Shown: positions 57,632-64,000 of the stretch, one piece after another
How the letters are laid out: the number at the start of each line of letters is the position of its first letter
How positions within the stretch are numbered: position 1 is the stretch's first letter
Source of the DNA: Symbiotaphrina buchneri
Lineage: Eukaryota; Ascomycota; Symbiotaphrinales; Symbiotaphrinaceae
Assembly (NCBI GenBank): GCA_001599915.1
Contig: BCIG01000034.1
Coordinates: 1-64,000, forward strand
Direction: 5' to 3'
DNA: 64,000 nt
The notes under the pieces: generated by a model
Databases searched by the model: none
Told to the model about the DNA's origin: nothing
What the model saw: only the letters and a program-made list of their open reading frames with translations
Made by a program: the position numbers and the translations under genes

Positions 57632-58927
57632 TTAATGGAACAACAGCAGCAAAGGAGACCGTTCCTTCTTCTTGTCCTTCTTCTCCTTACCCTCCTTCCC
57701 ACCAGCTTTCGTGCTAGCACCACCTTTCGTACTCTTTCCACCACGTGCACTCTTGGTCCGATTCCCAGACCTCGACGTACCTGCTCTGGAACCGCCATCC
57801 ATACTTCGGGAGGCCTTCCTCTGTCTCTCGCCTCTCCTTATGCTCTCCTCTTCCAGAGCCCTTGTCATGGCAGCTGCTTCAGGCGTGATAAACTCCCCAT
57901 CGACAGTAGTAGCTAGGCTCTCTGCCTCAGCATCCGCAATGCCTCTTCTCCATGCCTCAATTCTTCCAATATGGCTGTCTAACTCCTGCAGCTCGTCCAT
58001 TGCCGCCGGCATTGCCATAGGAGTGCCGCGTTCTGCTTCTTCCGCCTCAGGCCTAGCTTGGATCTTCTTGATGACTTTGTATCCACCTAGTGCCACTATT
58101 GTTATTCCTACTCCGACACCGGCTGCGATCATGAACTGCGGGCTCGCAAGTATAGCGAATATAGCGGGGAAGCTCCCCTTGAGACCGGTCAGAACGCCCG
58201 GCGCCATTTTGGCTGCTAGGTTACTGATCTCGGCCAAGGTAAGTGCAACAGCGGCCAGCGCATCCGGGTTCTTTTGGAGCGAAGCTATGGTCGCGGTGAC
58301 TGAATGGTGTATGCAGTGTGCTTCATCAAGGAGACCATGAACCTTTGAGAATAATCCTTTGAGCTCCGCCTCTTCATTCGGGTTCGGAGGTGTTAAAGGA
58401 GGAGGAATCTCTCCATACGCCAGGTCCATATCGATGCCGTGGCCAGGGGTTGATGCGGACCTTGTAGGCTTCTGTCGAAGCGTGAAATAATCTTCAAAGT
58501 CGGTGTGCCGTCGCTCAAGCGCGTAACCGTTGGTCAAAGGGTCATGTGGTTGATACGGCGAAAGAGATCTGGGCACTTCTCGTTCATACTTGCCGGTTAT
58601 CTGCCTTGCTGGCTGGTGTCTAGACTTCGGTTTCTGGCGTGTCTCTCGAGAGATTGCCTTGGAATCGCCATCGTCAAAGGAGAATTGTTCAAGCGCCCGA
58701 CGAGTCCGTTGTACCTCCAGTTGGGCCTGTCGCTCAGCTGCAATCTCAGCCTTGCGCTCGCGATATGCGGACCTGGCTTCTCGGAAGACGTTGATAAGAT
58801 GTTTACTCTAACCCGTAATCCTCAGCAATGGCATCATCATGGAACGTTGGTTAGAACTTACCGTACTGATGACTTTACCCGACTTGTCCACAACAGCAAT
58901 GGTCTCGCCCAATGCACCCGCAGCCAT
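57632..58927 (-). CDS. Unknown fungal protein with hydrophobic segment and basic tail
   Basis: Two exons, 58927-58862 and 58807-57632 (GTAAGT donor, TAG acceptor), give 413 aa. The first exon encodes MAAGALGETIAVVDKSGKVI; the second starts SKHLINVFREARSAYRERKA, a charged helix. Residues about 175-290 are helical with a glycine-rich hydrophobic stretch (PQFMIAAGVGVGITIVALGG) that could be one membrane helix. The C-terminus is Lys/Gly/Ser-rich and ends SPLLLLFH. This layout matches uncharacterised proteins of Aspergillus and relatives; no enzymatic motif is visible. Confidence 0.75.
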
Positions 58928-61566
58928 TTTTGGCTGCTACAGGTGCCTGGAATCTTTACAATAGAGTTCCTCTTGGGAAATGTCCCGGCTGATGCTTGTG
59001 TTACGGGCGAACTCACAGTGTCGGTGAGTATTCGGTTGGTGAAAGGCGGTTTGAAACGTAGATCCCCTGAGAGTCAAAGCTCGGAAGTTAAACCAAAATA
59101 GAAAAGTGGACAGCGATCTCTACGAGCGGCTCTCGAAGCTCAGAATATGTAATTCATATCGTTATAAGAAAGAAGATTTTGAGAACTTCAGCCAAGAGAC
59201 TGAGAAACGGGATGGAGAGTTAATATGACCTTCCAGGCGCCAGGTCCGCTTGCGGAGGGGAGGGTATTAACAAGCCATCCTGGCGCGGCTGAAGCGCCTC
59301 CCAGGGACGACCAATCCGCCAAACGGGGCGAGGGATCGTGGAGGCCCGATTTGACCCAACGGCAATGGTCCGAGTGGAAGTCAATTTGTTGTCACGATGT
59401 GATTGCCCGGTTTGACAGTTGCGGAAGCGGGAGACGGGACGAGCAGGTATCACTAAAATGGCGCCGGAAACCGGAACGCCATCCATTAGCCTCGTTCCTT
59501 CTTGGAGGGCATGAGCGCGCTGCGTGGGGGATTCAGTCATGATATGCGGTTGCAAAGGCCAAATCAAACGTGATCGAGAGGAAGTCAAGGCTGGATTGCC
59601 CTTCCAAACCGGGCCATGGCGCTTGATTGTGCAGGAGAATGGGCAAGGCATCAAGGAAATGATTGGTCGCCGTTGCTTGAGTGGGTGAGCTGGAAACATG
59701 CTCTCGGGTTAACTAGCGAATGCGCTTCGTATGCGCCCGACGACGACGGCCAGCGATGCGGGCTGACGACAGCACACGTTTTGATCCAACACCTTTCGTA
59801 CTCAATGGTAGTCAGTGTCACAGCTACTTAATACTTCAGCCTCAAAATCGCAGGATGCATTGATCACGGGGTGCAAGGTTGTTGGAAGGACACCAGATCC
59901 TGGAGGACCTCAAGGCTTGCTAGACGGTGCGACCACTTAGGACGAAAATCAACCTGGCTATAGATACCTTTGAAGCGGAAAATAATTACCCCACTGGGAT
60001 CTGATCAAATGCGTTCGATGCCTGAGACAAGACTTGAGCAAACCTCTAGGCAAATCTGATTAGAGAGTCACCCGAAAACAACATGCTAAAGACTGCCACT
60101 CGCATTGAAAAGGGACTAGCAATACGTGATAGCTCATATTCATCAGAGGAGGATACTGTCAGAAGGTCACAGGATTCGCCGATAGCCTCGCCCAATTGTA
60201 AAAGAAATGCGACAGTATAACACAGACTTCCTGTATGGTACTATCACCATGCCTCTCTCTGAATCTGTAATAAATGGGCCAACGCCTATCTTGCCTGAAA
60301 AGTGTTGCAAAATCAGAAAACAGCTCGTCCTGCTGCTCACCAGCCTTTCCACCATATATGACATTTATCAATCTGAGACAGTTACACGTCCATCGGTGCC
60401 TGTCTGCCGCCATTCACCCTGCCGGGCATAGCGTAACCCGGCGTACCTCCACCATGTCCCACTTGACACGTACACATTCACTGTTCTTCTAGGCGATAGC
60501 GGAGCAGGAATTCCTGGGGGGTCATAGGCACACTTCTCCACCTATTGCCCACCTTCGTGCTCCTCACACTTGACAGCGTAGCTTCACGCCACCATCAATT
60601 CGCCATAGGCATGACCCAATGCTGGTCTAGAACGACAATTGTCTCCCGCATCTGACATACTCACGCATCCTCCTTTTTCAAGGCGGCTCTGACACGGGTT
60701 GATTCGAGAAGTCAGATATCTCGGACTAACGCCGGGTCAGAGGAGTCTGCATTGAGACACGGGTCTCTTGTTTCCACACCTTTCTGTTCCCCTTTCCTTC
60801 TCTTTCCGGCTAGAGAGCCACTCATCATCACCAATCGCCGCACATAGTTTCAATCGCCGCACATAGTTTCACTAGAGACATAGTGGCATACTCATCGACT
60901 GTATACACGTTGGACATTCACACAGTTGCAGGAACCACAGACGCGATCACCAATAACTCCCAGGCCCTGCTCTTCAAGCGAATTCCAGACCATACTGGAT
61001 CACGTACCAACCTTTGGATGGAAACGGCTCAGAACCTGTGAGTATGTCATAACTGATGCTGTACCCTCATTGACACGCGTAGCTACGAATAGCAAGTTCG
61101 AACCGGACTCTATCAATTTTCAGCTGTCCGTAGACGTTGGACACCTGAGCGTCTTTATATTGCTTCATCGTGCAAGAGTGAAGGCACCGGCGTCAGAAAA
61201 AGCACACAGCAGAAGAGCGAGTACAGGGATAGGCAAGGTGAGCACAAATTGAACCCTATCTACAAGATACTCTCTCGTTGATGGTATTCTCACCAGACTC
61301 ACAAAGTTTGAGGAAGCTTGCATATCTTATCAGCTTGGTTGAGACTGCCTAATCGGTTCACCGATGTTTGGATAAGCTCGCAGCTACGTCAGCAGCTGCC
61401 AGTTTAGCACAGCGCGTCTTCCCTGACTGGTGGTAGCGCGTCGAGCTAATGTACGCTCACCGCTGCCCAACCCATACGAAACCCTGTGGGCGTTATCGCG
61501 CGATCTCCCAAGGCGGGTCCTTGCAGATTGTTGTTGTCGAATAATTTCCTGTGTGACAGAGCCACG
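58928..61566. other. Long gene-free region
   Basis: About 2.6 kb upstream of two divergent genes. Frames such as 59220-59699 minus, 60159-60413 minus and 60926-61252 plus have no motif, start context or splice partner. Contains a 19-bp tandem duplication at 60832-60869. No rRNA, tRNA or transposon was recognised. Non-coding RNA or a fast-evolving gene cannot be excluded. Confidence 0.4.
60832..60869. repeat. 19-bp tandem duplication
   Basis: CAATCGCCGCACATAGTTT occurs twice in a row with no mismatch. Probably a recent slippage or duplication event in non-coding sequence. Confidence 0.9.
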
Positions 61567-64000
61567 ATGGCCCAAATACTTCCTTCCCAGAAGTTGGATG
61601 CTTACCTGGACGGCACCGATACTGACACCGACACCAACATGGATACCACCACCTCCCGGAAGTTTTCCATACCGGCGCAGAAGCCTGCAGTACCCGCGTT
61701 ATTCCACCGCGTGCAGCATAACAGATCAATTCTGACGCTCGTCATGTGCGGGGCTTATGTTTTTGCTGGTACACAGGGCGGCGACATCTTGGTGAGCTTC
61801 ACATCAATTGAAGGCTTGTAACAGAGTTGATTGGTATACAGGTCTGGTCCCTTGAAACATATGAGCTTATTTCAACAATTCGAGCCCACAAAGGCAGCGT
61901 GCTCTGTCTCTACTTATCCAGCGATCAAAAGTTACTCTTTTCTAGTGCGGGTGATGCCATTGTCAATGTGAGTCTCGTGGTCTCGTCCTTGGGGGATATT
62001 GTTGACAGTACTTCATAGGTGTGGTGCACACGCACCTTTGATAGGTTGTATTCAATCTATTCTACCTACGATGTAGGGGATGTCTTCTGTGTCGTCTACT
62101 CTTCCTCCCTCCGGACCGCGTATTTCGGCGCTCAGAACACGAGCATCCAGGTAAGTCTTCAGCATTATTTCCTCGGCGGTACTCATTATTTTCCTACAGT
62201 GGTACGACTTGAAGCAAATGGACTCTCGGCCTCCACCAAATCCAAGCTCCCATCCTTCTGCTCGCAATCATCGCTTCTTCGACTCAAAAGGCCCTGGTGG
62301 TGTCTCAACCCCGAGGCCTTCGTCGCAAGGAGGAAGAGCACATGGCGGCCGGGTCCTTGAGATCGACAAGGAACATATCCTTCAATATGCGCATTACGGT
62401 TATGTTTATTGCATGCTTCTAGCTCAGGGTCTGACCAGTACAGACACGGACGAAGATATACTTATCTCCGGTGGTGGTGATGGCACTATCAAGCTCTGGC
62501 ACCTAGATGCGACCAAAGGTGGAGAGATCTCCCAACTCGCAGTACTCGAAAATGGAGACAACTCTGTCCTCTCGATGACTCTTGACGGGACTTTCCTCTA
62601 TTCTGGCCTCCTGGAGGGCGACATTAATGTTTGGGACTTAGACACGAAGCAGCTTATCCGGAGCATTAAAGCACATAAAGATGACGTCCTCACCGTCTCG
62701 GTAGGATTCGGATTCATTTTCAGTGCCTGTTCGACTGGCATGGCAAAGGTACTCGTCTAAGATTTCTATATGTTGACCGCCGGCTCACGTGATTTTAGAA
62801 ATTCAACCACAGGTACGAATGTATCAGTAGGTGGAAAGCTCACGATGGCTTGGTGCTCGCTTCCACTACGACATCTTATCATGGCCGGAACTTATACATC
62901 ACCGGTGGAAATGACGATTGTATCTCTATCTGGGATATTAGTGACTGCACACCAGGTATAGCTGGGGGCTCCATGGCAAGTAATGGTGAGTGAGGTTTAC
63001 TGGCTAAGCCAAATTGATGCCTACATGTACTTACACAAGTTAGAACAACTGCTCGGGGCATTAGGACGACTCGTGTCTTACAGGACAGTCTCATCGCATC
63101 CCCAATTCGAAGAAGACTGTCGCCGAGGTGCTTCCTTTCTGCGAACCCTCTTCAAAAGGCTTGGTGCTATCACCGAAATGCTCAACACCGGTGAACACTC
63201 CAATCCAGTCGTGTTCGCCAAATTCAAGGGCAAGGCACCGGAGTCGGCAAAACTCAAAACCATTCTGTTCTACGGCCACTACGATGTTATCGACGCAAAC
63301 AACGAAAGAGGTAGCTGGATCTCAGACCCCTTCTCTATGCAGGGCATCAACGGCTATCTGTATGGTCGTGGTGTGTCTGACAACAAGGGACCGGTACTCG
63401 CAGCTCTCTACGCAGCCGCGGACCTTGTCTCTGAGCAGAGCCTGGATGCTGATATTGTCTTTCTCATCGAAGGCGAAGAAGAGCGCGGGTCACGTGGCTT
63501 TGATGCAGCAGTCAGAGCCAGCAAGCATCTGATCGGGGACGTGGATTGGATCCTCCTTGCCAACAGCTACTGGCTGGATGATGAGGTGCCTTGCCTCACC
63601 TATGGGCTACGTGGAGTCATACATGCTACCATCACCGTGGAAAGCGATCACCCTGACCTCCACAGCGGTGTTGATGGGAGCCAATTGATGGATGAGTCCT
63701 TGAAAGACCTTGTCATGCTCCTCGCTCGACTAACAGGGCCCTATGGCCACATCAGTATCCCGGGCTTTTATGACCCTATACTCCCAGTCACAAAAGCGGA
63801 GGAAGACTTATACACCGCCATAGTCAAGACTTTGAAGAACCGAAACCCAGACCTTGGAGATTCCGAGTCAATAAAAAATTCGCTCATGCAGAGATGGCGG
63901 GAACCTTCATTGACGATCCATCGCTTCAAGGTCTCCGGCCCTGAAAACTCTACAGTCATTCCCCGCTTAGCTCGTGCCTCCGTCTCGATTCGACTTGTTC
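61567..64000 (+). CDS. dug2: Dug2: WD40 domain fused to M20 metallopeptidase (partial)
   Basis: Subunit of the (Dug2-Dug3)2 complex that starts cytosolic glutathione breakdown. Exons 61567-61791, 61842-61967, 62019-62150, 62200-62748, 62799-62985 and 63044 to beyond the window edge. The first half has WD40 blades (VWSLETYELISTIRAHKGSV, DILISGGGDGTIKLWHLD, INVWDLDTKQLIRSIKAHKD, CISIWDISD). The second half is an M20 di-metal peptidase: FYGHYDVIDA (metal His and Asp), GRGVSDNKGPV, and VFLIEGEEERGS with the catalytic Glu pair. This WD40-M20 fusion is specific to fungal Dug2. The 3' end (part of the lid and the last metal ligand) lies outside the window. Confidence 0.93.

Noticed and set aside
59220-59699. 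Minus-strand frame of 159 codons in the long gene-free region
   Set aside because: No motif and no start context; amino-acid mix looks random.
1-64000. tRNA, rRNA, snRNA genes, CRISPR arrays, transposon ends, viral-type elements
   Set aside because: Looked for T-loop (GGTTCGA) contexts, long terminal or inverted repeats, reverse-transcriptase or transposase motifs, and repeat-spacer arrays; none convincing.

Overview
This window is nuclear DNA of a filamentous ascomycete, most likely in the Eurotiales (Aspergillus/Penicillium group). Evidence: compact genes with many 45-80 nt introns (GTRNGT donors, CTRAC-like branch sites, YAG acceptors), pyrimidine-rich leaders, about 50% GC, and proteins of Aspergillus type: an ExgD-like membrane exo-beta-glucanase, a NimX-type Cdk1, an AcuK/AcuM (ERT1) family regulator, and Dug2. 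I see no rRNA, tRNA, CRISPR array or convincing transposon. Almost everything is ordinary host coding sequence, and most splice structures could be read by phase.

Layout, left to right. 0.7-2.8 kb: ExgD-like GH5 glucanase (+). 3.7-4.1 kb: doubtful small gene (+). 4.9-5.4 kb: Lys/Ala/Pro-rich small protein (-). 6.5-8.0 kb: PP2A activator PTPA/Rrd1 (-), divergent from an AT-hook/SANT nuclear protein (+, 8.4-10.7). 11.6-14.7 kb: long repetitive coiled-coil protein (+). 15.3-15.5 kb: tiny Cys-rich ORF (-). 16.4-18.2 kb: multipass membrane protein (+). 19.5-20.4 kb: Mediator Med7 (-), then a seven-exon PAP2 lipid phosphatase (+, 20.7-21.9). 22.3-23.5 kb: AlkB-like dioxygenase (-). 24.1-25.2 kb: Cdk1 (+). 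25.7-26.5 kb: unknown KEN-box protein (-). 27.0-29.5 kb: Mam3/CNNM-type CBS protein (-). 30.1-31.5 kb: BCKDH E1-beta (+). 32.3-34.6 kb: MFS transporter (+).

The right half continues with: 36.5-38.8 kb ERT1/AcuK-type zinc-cluster regulator (+); 39.2-40.1 kb riboflavin kinase (+); 40.5-42.0 kb unknown protein (+); 42.3-44.1 kb cytochrome P450 (-); 45.4-46.1 kb Tim17 (-), divergent from a zinc-finger-like protein (+, 46.8-48.5); 48.9-49.0 kb a 50-aa membrane microprotein (-); 50.6-52.5 kb amidase (+) behind a cluster of GATA sites; 53.1-54.1 kb histidine phosphatase (+); 55.1-55.5 kb DUF3602-like small protein (+); 55.7-57.1 kb Ntn asparaginase (-); 57.6-58.9 kb unknown membrane-associated protein (-); 61.6 kb to the end, Dug2 (WD40 + M20 peptidase, + strand, cut by the window edge).

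The genes do not form one pathway or a biosynthetic cluster. The window reads as conserved housekeeping chromosome arm with a few accessory metabolic genes (MFS pump, lone P450, amidase). I did not find a clear new multi-gene system. The items most worth a second look are: an in-frame stop just before the conserved C-terminus of the glucanase; a one-base frame break inside the PAS-like region of the gluconeogenesis regulator; a perfect 22-bp inverted repeat over the 3' end of the coiled-coil gene; that protein's two-tier repeat architecture (49-aa then 31-aa units); and two very short, easily missed genes (a 58-aa Cys-cluster ORF and a 50-aa single-pass membrane protein).
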